DNA of 64,000 bases from Paraglaciecola sp. (lineage in GTDB: Bacteria; Pseudomonadota; Gammaproteobacteria; Enterobacterales; Alteromonadaceae): positions 44,674 through 108,673 of the forward strand of contig JAACSL010000014.1 in NCBI GenBank assembly GCA_009993955.1, written 5' to 3'. The position numbers were made by a program, and so were the translations under genes. Positions 19,451 through 29,621 of the stretch are shown in pieces. The notes under the pieces were generated by a model. That model made no database searches and was not told the origin of the DNA. It worked only from the letters and a program-made list of their open reading frames with translations. The first letter of the stretch is position 1, and the number at the start of each line of letters is the position of its first letter.

Positions 19451-21894
19451 GGCATCGTTCTTAATACATCGGCAAATACACCTGCGGCCGTCACTGCAGC
19501 ACCAGCGCCATAACCGCGGATCACAAAGGGTATTGGCTGGTAATAGTGGCTGTGAATGGCTAAGGCGTTTTCACCGTCTTTGATCATGTACAAAGGATGT
19601 TCGCTGCCCACTGCTTCAATGGACACCACACACACACCTTTGCTGATCGAACCCACATAACGCAATACTTTACCTTGTTGCTTAGCTTGTTTCACTTTGT
19701 CAGCAAAATAGTCATCAAGTTGCGGCAGACGTGCCATAAATTCGTCCACAGTGCCTGAACTATCAAAAAAGCTTGGGATAACCGGTTCAATTTTAATGTC
19801 ACTGAGTTCTAATTTTAGATCGGCTTCTCGGGCCATAATCAGTAATTTACGAGCCACATCGGTACCACTTAAATCTTCGCGTGGATCAGGCTCGGTAAAG
19901 CCGTTTTTCTTGGCTATCTCAGTGGCTTCTGATAGGCTTAAGCCTTCTTCTAGCTTGCCAAACACAAACGACAACGATCCAGACAGGATGCCTTCAAAAC
20001 GAATAAGTTCGTCACCGGCGTAGATCAATTTCTGCAAATTGTCGATGACCGGCAAACCCGCCCCTACCGTGGTTTCATATAAAAATTGACGATTGGTCTG
20101 CTGCGCTGTCGCCCGCAGTTTCTGATAAAACGCGGTGCTCGCAGTATTGGCTTTTTTGTTCGGTGTAACTACATGGAAGCCGTCCAACATCATCTGAGGA
20201 TAAAGTTCAGCAATGGCGTCGCTGCTAGTACAGTCGACAATAACCGGATTGACCAAGCTGTTATCCTGCACAAATTGCTGCAAAGTGCTCAAATCAAAGG
20301 TGGCCTCACTGGCTTGCAAAGCACTGAGCCAATCACTGCTCAGGTCTATGGCATTTTTAGCCAACAGCAACTTGCGACTGTTGGCGATACCGTAAATATT
20401 GAGGCTAATATCGCGCCCTAACAAGGCCTCTTGCTGGCGCGCTATTTGGGTAATAAGCTCTTTGCCCACCGTACCGCAACCCACTAAAAATACATCAATA
20501 GTATGCACGTTTGAAAAGAAATTCTGATGCACGATTTTCACCGCTTTTTTCGCTTTACTGCTTTCGATCACCGTTGAAATCGAACGCTCTGATGAACCTT
20601 GTGCAATGGCAACATTGTTCACCCGCGCCTGAGCCAACGAACTAAAAAACTTTGCTGCAAGTCCTTTAGCGTGACGCATACCATCACCGACCAAGGTGAC
20701 GATGGCGAGATCGTTACGCACTTCAATTGGGTCTAATAATTGATTACTCAATTCCAACGCAAACGAATCTTCTAACAGTGCCAATGCTCTGGCCGCATCT
20801 TTGCTATGAATACAAAAACTGATGCTGTATTCAGAGGATGACTGGGTGATTAAGGAAATAGAAATATTGGCGTTCGACATGACCCCAAAAACGCGGCTGG
20901 CCATGCCCACCATGCCTTTCATACCCGGGCCTGCCACGTTAAACATGGCCATGTTATCGAGGTGGGAGATCCCTTTAACACTGGTCCATTGGGTACTGGC
21001 TTGATTGCTGATCAAGGTACCGGGGGCACTTGGATTTAAGGTATTGCGAATAAGGCAAGGAATATGGTGCTGCGCGACTGGCCCGATAGTCTTAGGATGC
21101 AGCACCTTGGCACCAAAGTAGGAAAGTTCCATGGCTTCTTGATAGGTCAACTTGTCGAGCAATACCGCCCCTTCTACCTGATTAGGGTCAGCGTTGTATA
21201 CGCCGTCGACATCTGTCCATATTTCACAACATTGGGCATCAATACACGCAGCTAAAATGGCGGCAGAGTAGTCGGAGCCGTTGCGTCCAAGGGTGACTTT
21301 TTCGCCATCTGCATTAACAGCAACAAAACCCGGCATGATCAAAAATACCTTACCCGAGGTGTCCACATCAGCAAAGCGCGCTTTACTGGCGCTTACATCG
21401 GCAATACTGTCTAGGTAGTCACCTTCCGCTAATATGTAATCAACTGGATCAATAATGGCATTGTCACAACCGAGCGCCGTGAGGATTTCACTGAAAATAT
21501 TGACACTGATGTACTCACCTAGGCTTAAAATTTTAGCCACCACGGAATCTGGAGCACAGCGCAATAAGGCAAAACCCTCAAGATTCTGATTTAACTCATC
21601 CAACACGGCATGCACATAGCCCGCTAACTTAACTTGGTCAATGGCTGGCAAGCGTTCTTGCAATTCATCGAGGATGCCAAATAAGACCATATTCAATTTT
21701 GCAAACAGTTCACCGTAATCTTTACCCAAGGCCGCTTCTTCACACAAAAGTGACAAAGCATTGGTTACGCCTTTGGGGGCGGACAATACCACCGCTGCAC
21801 CCACTTCAGCATGACAGGCCATACTAATGTCATTGACCATCAAATAGCGCTGCGCATCTGCGAGAGACGAACCACCGAATTTCAACACCTTCAT
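19432..21894 (-). CDS. thrA: Bifunctional aspartokinase / homoserine dehydrogenase I
   Basis: MKVLKFGGSSLADAQRY; GRNGSDYSAAILAA; C-terminal homoserine dehydrogenase. Confidence 0.97.
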   Translation of the reverse strand: MKVLKFGGSSLADAQRYLMVNDISMACHAEVGAAVVLSAPKGVTNALSLLCEEAALGKDYGELFAKLNMVLFGILDELQERLPAIDQVKLAGYVHAVLDELNQNLEGFALLRCAPDSVVAKILSLGEYISVNIFSEILTALGCDNAIIDPVDYILAEGDYLDSIADVSASKARFADVDTSGKVFLIMPGFVAVNADGEKVTLGRNGSDYSAAILAACIDAQCCEIWTDVDGVYNADPNQVEGAVLLDKLTYQEAMELSYFGAKVLHPKTIGPVAQHHIPCLIRNTLNPSAPGTLISNQASTQWTSVKGISHLDNMAMFNVAGPGMKGMVGMASRVFGVMSNANISISLITQSSSEYSISFCIHSKDAARALALLEDSFALELSNQLLDPIEVRNDLAIVTLVGDGMRHAKGLAAKFFSSLAQARVNNVAIAQGSSERSISTVIESSKAKKAVKIVHQNFFSNVHTIDVFLVGCGTVGKELITQIARQQEALLGRDISLNIYGIANSRKLLLAKNAIDLSSDWLSALQASEATFDLSTLQQFVQDNSLVNPVIVDCTSSDAIAELYPQMMLDGFHVVTPNKKANTASTAFYQKLRATAQQTNRQFLYETTVGAGLPVIDNLQKLIYAGDELIRFEGILSGSLSFVFGKLEEGLSLSEATEIAKKNGFTEPDPREDLSGTDVARKLLIMAREADLKLELSDIKIEPVIPSFFDSSGTVDEFMARLPQLDDYFADKVKQAKQQGKVLRYVGSISKGVCVVSIEAVGSEHPLYMIKDGENALAIHSHYYQPIPFVIRGYGAGAAVTAAGVFADVLRTMPWKQNY

Positions 21895-21950
21895 GTCTTA
21901 CTCCTTACTTAAACTATGTCCTGTAGCCCTTTTTCACAGCGCCAATAACA

Positions 21951-21979
21951 AAAAAGCCCGCTTTGATTCGCGGGCTTTA
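21951..21979 (-). terminator. thr operon attenuator terminator
   Basis: Minus strand AAAGCCCGC-GAATCAAA-GCGGGCTTTTTT hairpin between thrL and thrA. Confidence 0.85.
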
Positions 21980-21998
21980 GGTATTTAATGCGTGTGCA

Positions 21999-22067
21999 CT
22001 AGCCAGCGACCACCTCAAAGAGGGTGGTAATCATCATGCCGGTGGTGCTTATAATTATCGTTTTCAT
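21999..22067 (-). CDS. thrL: thr operon leader peptide, MKTIIISTTGMMITTLFEVVAG
   Basis: 22-aa Thr/Ile-rich ORF (5 Thr, 4 Ile) directly upstream of the attenuator; not in the supplied ORF track. Confidence 0.93.
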   Translation of the reverse strand: MKTIIISTTGMMITTLFEVVAG

Positions 22068-22226
22068 GTGCGCAATTTGCCGTATAGACGTCTATATGTC
22101 AACTGGCAAGCACAGTTGTTTGGTTATTAATTAGAACCGAAGCCACAAAAAGCTAATTGTTGAGGCCAACACGCTGTCGGTGAAGGTTCACAGCAGCGTA
22201 TTGTAGTCCCCAACCATCAAGACACT

Positions 22227-23003
22227 TTAGTTAAACAGGCCTTTTAACTTTTCACTGGCTTTGTCTAATAGTTTGTCTTTTTCTTCTGCGAGTTTGTCGG
22301 CCATTTGCTTTTTGGCTTCATCCGCCAGACGTTTTTTAAGTTCTGCTTTGGCTGCTGCACTAACTTGAACAAGTATCGTGTCAACGATTGCCATGCCAAC
22401 TTTGTCGGCTGGTAAACCATTGGGTGCACCAATTGGCCCAGCAGTAAAGGTAGGCATGGTGAGCTCATAGGCTTTCTTGTCGATGTTGATCTCACCTGTG
22501 GGTAAGGCTTCGAAATTGAGCATCAGCTTGACCTGACTGACCACCACTTTTTCTACAATAACTAAAGGATTACTGCCTTTTTGGGTCGGCTCAGTGGTTT
22601 CAGTCTTAGGTAATTGTGCGGCAATGCTGTTTTTCAATGCTAATAGATTGCCTTGACCATCGGCATCCATCTCAAACAGGATAGTAGGTGAAAGCACTTC
22701 GATTTTTTCCACCACATAAGGCTCAGAAACAATCTCCCCCAAATCCAAGGTAACCGCATCTAAGCTAAACGCGTTATTGTCACTGAAACCTGCTGGATTT
22801 TTCACCACTAGTTCACTGATGGTCATGCGCCCTTCTGTCAATGCCAATTCGACGGCGGCAACCGATACCGGCGTGGCTAAATAGTAACTGCCTTGCTGCT
22901 CAATTTGCCCACGAATAAAATTGCCCGCACCACTTAACACGTACCACAGCCCACCTGCGATAAATATCACGATGAGGCCAACGATCATCCCGGTCTTTTT
23001 CAT
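22227..23003 (-). CDS. AsmA-like/membrane-anchored hypothetical protein
   Basis: N-terminal TM; AsmA-type pattern (VELALTEGRMTISELVVKNPAGFSDNNAFSLDAVTLDLG). Confidence 0.55.
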   Translation of the reverse strand: MKKTGMIVGLIVIFIAGGLWYVLSGAGNFIRGQIEQQGSYYLATPVSVAAVELALTEGRMTISELVVKNPAGFSDNNAFSLDAVTLDLGEIVSEPYVVEKIEVLSPTILFEMDADGQGNLLALKNSIAAQLPKTETTEPTQKGSNPLVIVEKVVVSQVKLMLNFEALPTGEINIDKKAYELTMPTFTAGPIGAPNGLPADKVGMAIVDTILVQVSAAAKAELKKRLADEAKKQMADKLAEEKDKLLDKASEKLKGLFN

Positions 23004-23101
23004 GTTGCTCTCCTGTTGTCATTTGTTGTGATCACAAAACTGCCTTGCTAGCTGCGCCATCAAGGGCAGCTAGCATTGTGTTAGATCAGCGCCCTTCGTT
23101 G

Positions 23102-24532
23102 TTATTGCGGGGTTCGCAACACCATCAGGCGTAATTCAGTCATGTCTTGCATGGCATAAACAATGCCTTCGCGCCCCAAGCCACTCTCTTTCACGCCACC
23201 ATAGGGCATATTATCAACACGCCAACTGGGTACATCGCCAATTACAACCCCACCCACGTGTAACTCATCCCATGCTTGATGCGCCTTATAAATGTCGCGG
23301 GTGAAAATCCCAGCCTGCAAACCAAATTGACTATTGTTCACTTCTTTTAGCGCAGTCGAAAAGTCTTTAAACGGGCTGATAATAGACACTGGACCAAAGG
23401 CTTCTTCACTGTTGACCTTGGCATCACCGGCCACATTTTCTAACAAGGTGGCACGTAACATCGCCCCTTCACGTTGACCGCCACACAATAAACGTGCTCC
23501 GCCAGCCACCGCTTCATCAATCCATGTATGCAAACGTTTGGCTTCCGATTCAGAAATCATCGGACCAATAAAGGTATCTTCGTTTAAGGGATCACCATGC
23601 ACTAAATTGGCAACTTTGTCGGTGTAACGCTGTTTAAACTCGGCATACAACGATGCATGCACCAGAATCCGTTGCACACTGATGCAGCTTTGTCCGCTTT
23701 GATAATAAGCGCCAAAAATAATGCGTTCAATGGCGTCATCTAAGTCCGTGCCTTCATCCACAATACAGGCAGCGTTGCCACCCAGCTCAAGGATCACCGG
23801 TTTTTTCCCCGCCTTGGCTTTGAGTTCCCAACCGACTTGCGGTGAGCCAGTAAAACTGAGCAATTTAAACCGCTCATCGGTGGTAAATAAATCTGCACCA
23901 TCCCGACTGCAGGGTAAAATTGAAAAGGCACCTGCGGGCAGATCTGTTTCCGCTAAGATCTCGCCAATGATCAGGGCACCAAGTGGTGTACGACTGGCAG
24001 GTTTTAAAACAAACGCACAGCCCACCGCCAAAGCCGGCGCAATCTTGTGTGCGGCTAAGTTAAGGGGAAAGTTAAAAGGTGAGATAAACGAACAAGGCCC
24101 GATGGGTACCCGTTTGTACATGCCGGTATAGCCTTTCGCCCGAGGTGTAATCTCAAGATTTAATACTTCACCTTTCATGCGTACCGATTCTTCCGCAGCA
24201 ATGCGAAAGGTATCGATAAGCCGTGTGACTTCACCACGTGCATCTTTAATGGGTTTACCCGCTTCAATACACAGGGCATAGGCAAGTTCTTCAAAACGTT
24301 CTTCAAAACGTTTCACGCAGTGGTTAAGTAGCTTTTGCCGTTCGTAGGGCCGCATTTTATTAAGCAGGGGCTGACTTGCTTCAGCGGCGGCAATGGCTTC
24401 ATCGATCACCTTGCTGTCGGCCATGGCGGTGTAGGTTGCTACCTCATTAGTGTATTTATTGGTTACTGCTAAGTCTTGGTTAGCATAAACGGCCTTATTG
24501 GCCAGATAATAGGGATAAGCCTTGGCTAACAT
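23102..24532 (-). CDS. NAD(P)-dependent aldehyde dehydrogenase
   Basis: ISPFNFPLNLAAHKIAPALAVG, ILELGGNAACIV, YYQSGQSCISVQRILV. Confidence 0.93.
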   Translation of the reverse strand: MLAKAYPYYLANKAVYANQDLAVTNKYTNEVATYTAMADSKVIDEAIAAAEASQPLLNKMRPYERQKLLNHCVKRFEERFEELAYALCIEAGKPIKDARGEVTRLIDTFRIAAEESVRMKGEVLNLEITPRAKGYTGMYKRVPIGPCSFISPFNFPLNLAAHKIAPALAVGCAFVLKPASRTPLGALIIGEILAETDLPAGAFSILPCSRDGADLFTTDERFKLLSFTGSPQVGWELKAKAGKKPVILELGGNAACIVDEGTDLDDAIERIIFGAYYQSGQSCISVQRILVHASLYAEFKQRYTDKVANLVHGDPLNEDTFIGPMISESEAKRLHTWIDEAVAGGARLLCGGQREGAMLRATLLENVAGDAKVNSEEAFGPVSIISPFKDFSTALKEVNNSQFGLQAGIFTRDIYKAHQAWDELHVGGVVIGDVPSWRVDNMPYGGVKESGLGREGIVYAMQDMTELRLMVLRTPQ

Positions 24533-24547
24533 GATATCTCCCGCACG

Positions 24548-26188
24548 TTATAGGTTGGCACTGCGTTCACGCAGTGCATGATTAAGTGTTTGGTCATTCA
24601 GAGAATAATCAACCGGCACGTCAATTAAATGCACCGCCGGTTCAGCCAAACAAGCGAGTACTCTGGGCAACAATTCGTCGGCAGAGGCAATGCGCCAGCC
24701 TTTTGCACCATAACTTTCAGCATACTTGACAAAATCCGGGTTGCCGTAATCCAGACCAAAGTTAGCAAACTGCATGTTAGCTTGTTTCCACTTGATCATG
24801 CCGTAGGCATCATCGCGTAAAATAATCACCACAATGTGCAACTTAAGCCTGACGGATGTCTCCATTTCCTGACTATTCATCATAAAGCCGCCATCACCAC
24901 ATACGGTAATCACTGGTTTGTTGGGGTGGACAATTTTTGCGGCCATGGCGGAAGGCAAACCAGCTCCCATGGTGGCCAAGGCATTGTCCAGCAACAAGGT
25001 GTTGGGTAAGGCCGCCGGATAATTGCGAGCGAACCAGATTTTATATACGCCGTTGTCAAGGGTCACAATACCATCCTTAGGCATGGCCTTGCGGATGTCT
25101 CGTACAAAACGTTCTGGCAACATCGGGAATCGATCATCATTTTCACTTTCTTGACGATGATTGACGTAGGCGGTTTGGACTTTTTTGAAGAAGGAAAAAT
25201 CCCAACTGCTTGACGGTTTAAGCTGCTCTTTGAGTTGCCAAATGCTATTGGCAATGTCCCCGATCACCTCTAACTGGGGAAAGTAGACCGGGTCAACCGC
25301 AGCAGGTTCAAAATTGATGTGGATGACCTGACGGCCGCCGTGCTGCATAAAAAATGGCGGTTTTTCCACTACATCATGGCCCACATTGATAATCAGATCG
25401 GCACTATCAATGGCGCGATGTACAAAGTCCCCAGATGACAGCGCGGTATTGCCCATAAACAAGGCATCACTTTCATCCAATACTCCCTTGCCCATTTGGG
25501 TGGTGACATAAGGTATACCAGTTTTATCAACAAATTCTTTGAGCATTTTTGAGGTGAGTTTACGATTCGCCGCCGCACCAATTAATAACAAGGGATGACG
25601 CGCTGCGCGAATCATGTCAACAGCCTTGCTGATGGCTTTATCTTCGGCAATGGGGCGCCTCGCCACGCTGGCTTGCAATAACTGGGCAGTGGTCATTTCT
25701 GCTGCAATGTCTTCAGGTAATTCAATATGGGCCGCGCCGGGGCGCTCATGATGTGCCAAACGAAAGGCCTCGCGCACAGCAGAAGGGATGCGGTCGCCAC
25801 TGACAACCTGAGTGGTGTATTTGGTGATGGGTCGCATCATGTCTACCACATCAATCACCTGAAAACGCCCTTGTTTACTGGTTTTGACGGGTTTTTGCCC
25901 AGTGATCATCAACATCGGCATGGCTCCGAGTTGGGCATAGGCTGCTGGCGTGACGAGGTTGGTGGCTCCCGGACCTAGAGTCGATAAACACACACCTACT
26001 TTGCCGGTTAAGCGCCCATAAGTGGCCGCCATAAACCCCGCCCCTTGTTCATGTCGGGTAAGGATTAATTTGATGCTTGAATCGCGCAATGATTCGAGCA
26101 AGTCCAAGTTTTCTTCCCCCGGAATACCAAAGATATACTCTACCCCTTCGGCTTCCAATGCTTTGACAAATAAATCAGATGCTTTCAT
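24548..26188 (-). CDS. Acetolactate synthase large-subunit-like ThDP enzyme
   Basis: VEYIFGIPGEENLDLL, LGPGATNLVTPAAYA, CGDGGFMMNSQEMETSVRL. Confidence 0.92.
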   Translation of the reverse strand: MKASDLFVKALEAEGVEYIFGIPGEENLDLLESLRDSSIKLILTRHEQGAGFMAATYGRLTGKVGVCLSTLGPGATNLVTPAAYAQLGAMPMLMITGQKPVKTSKQGRFQVIDVVDMMRPITKYTTQVVSGDRIPSAVREAFRLAHHERPGAAHIELPEDIAAEMTTAQLLQASVARRPIAEDKAISKAVDMIRAARHPLLLIGAAANRKLTSKMLKEFVDKTGIPYVTTQMGKGVLDESDALFMGNTALSSGDFVHRAIDSADLIINVGHDVVEKPPFFMQHGGRQVIHINFEPAAVDPVYFPQLEVIGDIANSIWQLKEQLKPSSSWDFSFFKKVQTAYVNHRQESENDDRFPMLPERFVRDIRKAMPKDGIVTLDNGVYKIWFARNYPAALPNTLLLDNALATMGAGLPSAMAAKIVHPNKPVITVCGDGGFMMNSQEMETSVRLKLHIVVIILRDDAYGMIKWKQANMQFANFGLDYGNPDFVKYAESYGAKGWRIASADELLPRVLACLAEPAVHLIDVPVDYSLNDQTLNHALRERSANL

Positions 26189-26324
26189 GTTATGTCCTTG
26201 TTCGTTTATCGACTCCACCTGTTTTGACACCGTATTGTGACAATACAAATGCGCAAAATTACCACTCAAGCATCCGCTCTTCTTGGCGCGAACAACAACC
26301 CAAAAAATAGATTAAACGCATCGA

Positions 26325-27404
26325 TTAATCAGGCAATTCAAGGCTTGTTTGCATGATTTTGAGTTGATATTTGGTGCTGTTATTAATCAACGTTTGCTTG
26401 TCATTGTCCATGGGTAAAACAGCAGATTGAGTCTGGCGACTGAGAAATACCTGCCAATCCTCTGCCAAGTTTGTTAATTCGTCACACAAAGTATCGTTGG
26501 AGTCTACTATTGATAACACTTCGCACACATTGTTTAAGATAAGCTGCACGGCTTCAATATGACGTTGAATTTGCTTTAGGTTAATTGCAAGGGCCAATTC
26601 ATTGTTAATGCTTTGCCACGCTTTTAACAATTTAGTTAGCTGTTTGGTGGCGGACAATGACCCTTTAACTTTGAGATCTTGGCTGTTGGCTGAAATGGTT
26701 TTTTGTGGTTCAGTGGCCAGCAAGGCGTAACCGCGGGCGGCTTTACTCAGTGAACCTAAGGTCAGTGGCATGTAGGTTAACAGCTGCTGCGCCAGCCAAA
26801 ACAAATCGGCAACCTTGCCTTCTTTTAATTCTAACTCTAGCTCACTGATAACGTCGGTTTTGCCATCAGCAACGACCTCTCCTTTGTCCCAGACCAGCTC
26901 TATGGCGCTGCCGTGATGAAACTGCAAGGCATAACGGTGACGTACAAAGTGAGTATAAAAAATACATCCAAGTTGCTGCTGCAAGCTTGGCAAATCAACA
27001 CGCTCTGGCCATATGTCACTGGGAAAAAGGGCTAAATTTGGTCGAGGAACAGCGATATCAGCCGAGTATGGCAATGCCACATTGTATTCTGGGCGTTGCG
27101 CCAAGCCCGCAAAAGAAAGGCCGGCTGTTTTTATGGTTTGTTCGAATCGTAGTTGATTGTGCCCCACCCCAAGTTTGTTTTGTTCTTGAGCGTCTGCAAG
27201 ATGATCAAGGATCTGCTCACCACGCACTCTCAGTCCCATGCGCTGCTGACGAAAATCTTGTTGTGGTGTATCAAAGTAATAATTGGCTAAGTGCAATACA
27301 TCGTGTTTAACCTCAGCGTTTAACTGCGGCAGTAGGTGTTTGTCGATGATCGCGCCCGCCGGCGCGGTGGTGAGCAATTTAAGTTCGATTTCTTGCTCAG
27401 GCAT
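26325..27404 (-). CDS. ygiF: CYTH-domain protein (YgiF-like inorganic triphosphatase)
   Basis: EIELKLL CYTH start, YYFDTPQQDFRQQRMGLRVR, ELELELKEGKVADLFWLAQQL. Confidence 0.85.
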   Translation of the reverse strand: MPEQEIELKLLTTAPAGAIIDKHLLPQLNAEVKHDVLHLANYYFDTPQQDFRQQRMGLRVRGEQILDHLADAQEQNKLGVGHNQLRFEQTIKTAGLSFAGLAQRPEYNVALPYSADIAVPRPNLALFPSDIWPERVDLPSLQQQLGCIFYTHFVRHRYALQFHHGSAIELVWDKGEVVADGKTDVISELELELKEGKVADLFWLAQQLLTYMPLTLGSLSKAARGYALLATEPQKTISANSQDLKVKGSLSATKQLTKLLKAWQSINNELALAINLKQIQRHIEAVQLILNNVCEVLSIVDSNDTLCDELTNLAEDWQVFLSRQTQSAVLPMDNDKQTLINNSTKYQLKIMQTSLELPD

Positions 27405-27539
27405 AAATCACTTCTTTTGGCATAATACGCCTTTGGTGGATTCAACAATTGCTAGCACTACCTTAACCAGTCAAAGCGTGCACTGCAAACCGATCCTCAA
27501 GTAAAAAACAAAGTGATTGGCTAATATGCCAATGCGGGC

Positions 27540-28211
27540 TTGCCTTTAGGTACCTCAGGCAATACCATTTGGCGCATGTTAAAGAGAGATGTTTTTGGAA
27601 TGATGCACCGCTATTTTGTTTTATTCATGTTTGTATTGGGCGCTCAGCTCGCGGGCTCGTGTGCGTTTGCCCAAGAGCCTAATGATAAAGAAGGTGAAGT
27701 CAGGTATATCTCTGATGATTTATTTACCTTTTTACACGCTGGCCCTGGGCGGAATTATCGCATCTTAGGGTCGGTTATCGCGGGCAGCAAAGTCAACATG
27801 TTGCAAGAAGACCGCGATGCCGGTTTTGTCGAAATTATTGATGACAAACAACGAACTGGTTGGGTAGAGGCAGAATTCATCAGTAAGGTACGCAGTGTGC
27901 GTGAATTGGTACCCGGCTTACAGCAGCAAATCAAAGAAGCCAATGCCGTGATCCAACAGCAGCGCAGTGACAATGATTTATTAAATCAACAAATTGCGGA
28001 TTTAAGTTCGCAAAACGCGGAGTTATTGCGTAAGGCTGCAGCCACTGAAGCGACTAATAGCCGCCTCAGCGCTGAGCTAGAAAAGCATGATCAAAGTGCC
28101 CAAATTGAATGGTTTACACGCGGTGGTATTGTTGCCGTCATCAGCTTAATTCTTGGCATTATCATCACTTACTTGCCGAAAAAACGCCGCCGTAACGACA
28201 ACTGGATGTAA
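27540..28211 (+). CDS. SH3-domain protein of the TIGR04211/YgiM type; real start is probably downstream of 27540
   Basis: Signal peptide; YISDDLFTFLHAGPGRNYRILGSV SH3b; coiled coil; C-terminal TM; divergent to ygiF. Confidence 0.85.
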   Translation: MPLGTSGNTIWRMLKRDVFGMMHRYFVLFMFVLGAQLAGSCAFAQEPNDKEGEVRYISDDLFTFLHAGPGRNYRILGSVIAGSKVNMLQEDRDAGFVEIIDDKQRTGWVEAEFISKVRSVRELVPGLQQQIKEANAVIQQQRSDNDLLNQQIADLSSQNAELLRKAAATEATNSRLSAELEKHDQSAQIEWFTRGGIVAVISLILGIIITYLPKKRRRNDNWM

Positions 28212-28226
28212 ACCAGCCCCGCATTT

Positions 28227-28586
28227 TTAGCGTGTTTGGGTAATGTGCAGCTCAACACGCTTAATGGCTTGTAACAACGATGAGCGATTCATCTCCATAA
28301 ATAGCCAGTTTTTTAAACCAGTTTGCAGTTGCAAGGTGACAACCAAACAAATTCCCCAAAAGCCTTGCTCAGCCCCCGTAGTCGCCGTAAAAAATTCATA
28401 GGCTGACCAAAACATTAAACCCGCCATCACCACTGCAATAGCATTAACTAACCATACCCAACGTTTCATGCCGCCCCGATAAATGGGCAATAAACGACTG
28501 AACAGCCCCCCGTCATCACGCAGCAAGGCTTCTAGATTGGCTGATTCTGCCTGCAAAGCTTGGCTAATTTTATCATCGATATTCAT
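28227..28586 (-). CDS. Small membrane protein downstream of a sigma factor (DUF6768-like by eye)
   Basis: Two TM segments; overlaps the sigma factor stop by 4 nt. Confidence 0.55.
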   Translation of the reverse strand: MNIDDKISQALQAESANLEALLRDDGGLFSRLLPIYRGGMKRWVWLVNAIAVVMAGLMFWSAYEFFTATTGAEQGFWGICLVVTLQLQTGLKNWLFMEMNRSSLLQAIKRVELHITQTR

Positions 28587-29104
28587 ATTTCATTCTCCAT
28601 CAGGTTTTTTAATTTGGCTCGACCACGGAATAAACGTGTTTTCACCGTTGCTACCGGTACAGCTTGGACTAAGGCAATTTCGCGAACTTGCAGTTGCGCG
28701 TAATAAAACAAATACAGTGCTTGGTATTCTTCAGCAGGTAACTGCTGCAACAGCGCATCTAGGCCGTGGCTTACTGGCTTCTCTTGGGTGCTCAGCTCAT
28801 CACTTTGGGTTGAACTGAAACGACTTTCCTCGATGTTACGCTGTCTAAGCCAATCCGTTGCAGCCCATTGCACGCCGCGATATAACCAACTTTTAAAGGC
28901 AGCGGGTTCTTCTAAACGTCGCAAATTTTGCAAGACTTTTAACCACGCTGTTTGCACCGCATCGTGGGCACTACTGCGCTCACGGGTTAAACGAAAAGCA
29001 AATTGCAACAAGGCGGGTTGAAAGCATTGATACAACTGCAGCAATGCTTTTTCATCACCTTGTTGTGCTAAAAGCACCCACATTTCTTGTTCAGCGTGTT
29101 GCAT
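28583..29104 (-). CDS. ECF-type RNA polymerase sigma factor
   Basis: Region 2 (LQFAFRLTRERSSAHDAVQTAWLKVLQNL) and region 4 (VREIALVQAVPVATVKTRLFRGRAKLK). Confidence 0.85.
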   Translation of the reverse strand: MQHAEQEMWVLLAQQGDEKALLQLYQCFQPALLQFAFRLTRERSSAHDAVQTAWLKVLQNLRRLEEPAAFKSWLYRGVQWAATDWLRQRNIEESRFSSTQSDELSTQEKPVSHGLDALLQQLPAEEYQALYLFYYAQLQVREIALVQAVPVATVKTRLFRGRAKLKNLMENEI

Positions 29105-29218
29105 TTATTTTCCTCTTTACAAGCAAGACGAAGACATGAGGCCTTAGGTTCTTAGCTGTAAAAAAATAAGTATTGCTTGGCATTTTTGGTTATTCTAAAT
29201 CACCCTGTAAAGCCATAG

Positions 29219-29620
29219 TTGAAAACGACTGTTATCATGAGCTACCACATTCACCTTAGGTCGAACGTCGTGTATGTCGAGTTTCGCGGCGAGACGGATC
29301 CTTACGACATCATTAGTTTGATGAGGGACCCGGTTTTTTTGCCTAACGTCAGAAAACTGGGCAAGTTAATCTACGATTTCTCAGCCGCGGATGAGGTCAA
29401 CTTGGATACCGGTGAAGTGCAACAATTTGCTGTGGTGGCCAAAGCCGAGTCAATCTTTGTGGAACGCTTACACATTGTGATTGTGTTAAACAACCCTGCC
29501 AATCGTGCCCGGGCGCAGGTATACAAACAAAGCCTAATCAATACGCCGTGGCAGATTGATATTGTTGATGCCTTGGCCGACGCCTGCGACGCACTCTCTA
29601 TTATTGATTGGACCCGTTAA
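29219..29620 (+). CDS. Hypothetical protein, possibly STAS-like
   Basis: Intact ORF, alpha/beta pattern. Confidence 0.5.
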   Translation: MKTTVIMSYHIHLRSNVVYVEFRGETDPYDIISLMRDPVFLPNVRKLGKLIYDFSAADEVNLDTGEVQQFAVVAKAESIFVERLHIVIVLNNPANRARAQVYKQSLINTPWQIDIVDALADACDALSIIDWTR

Positions 29621-29621
29621 C

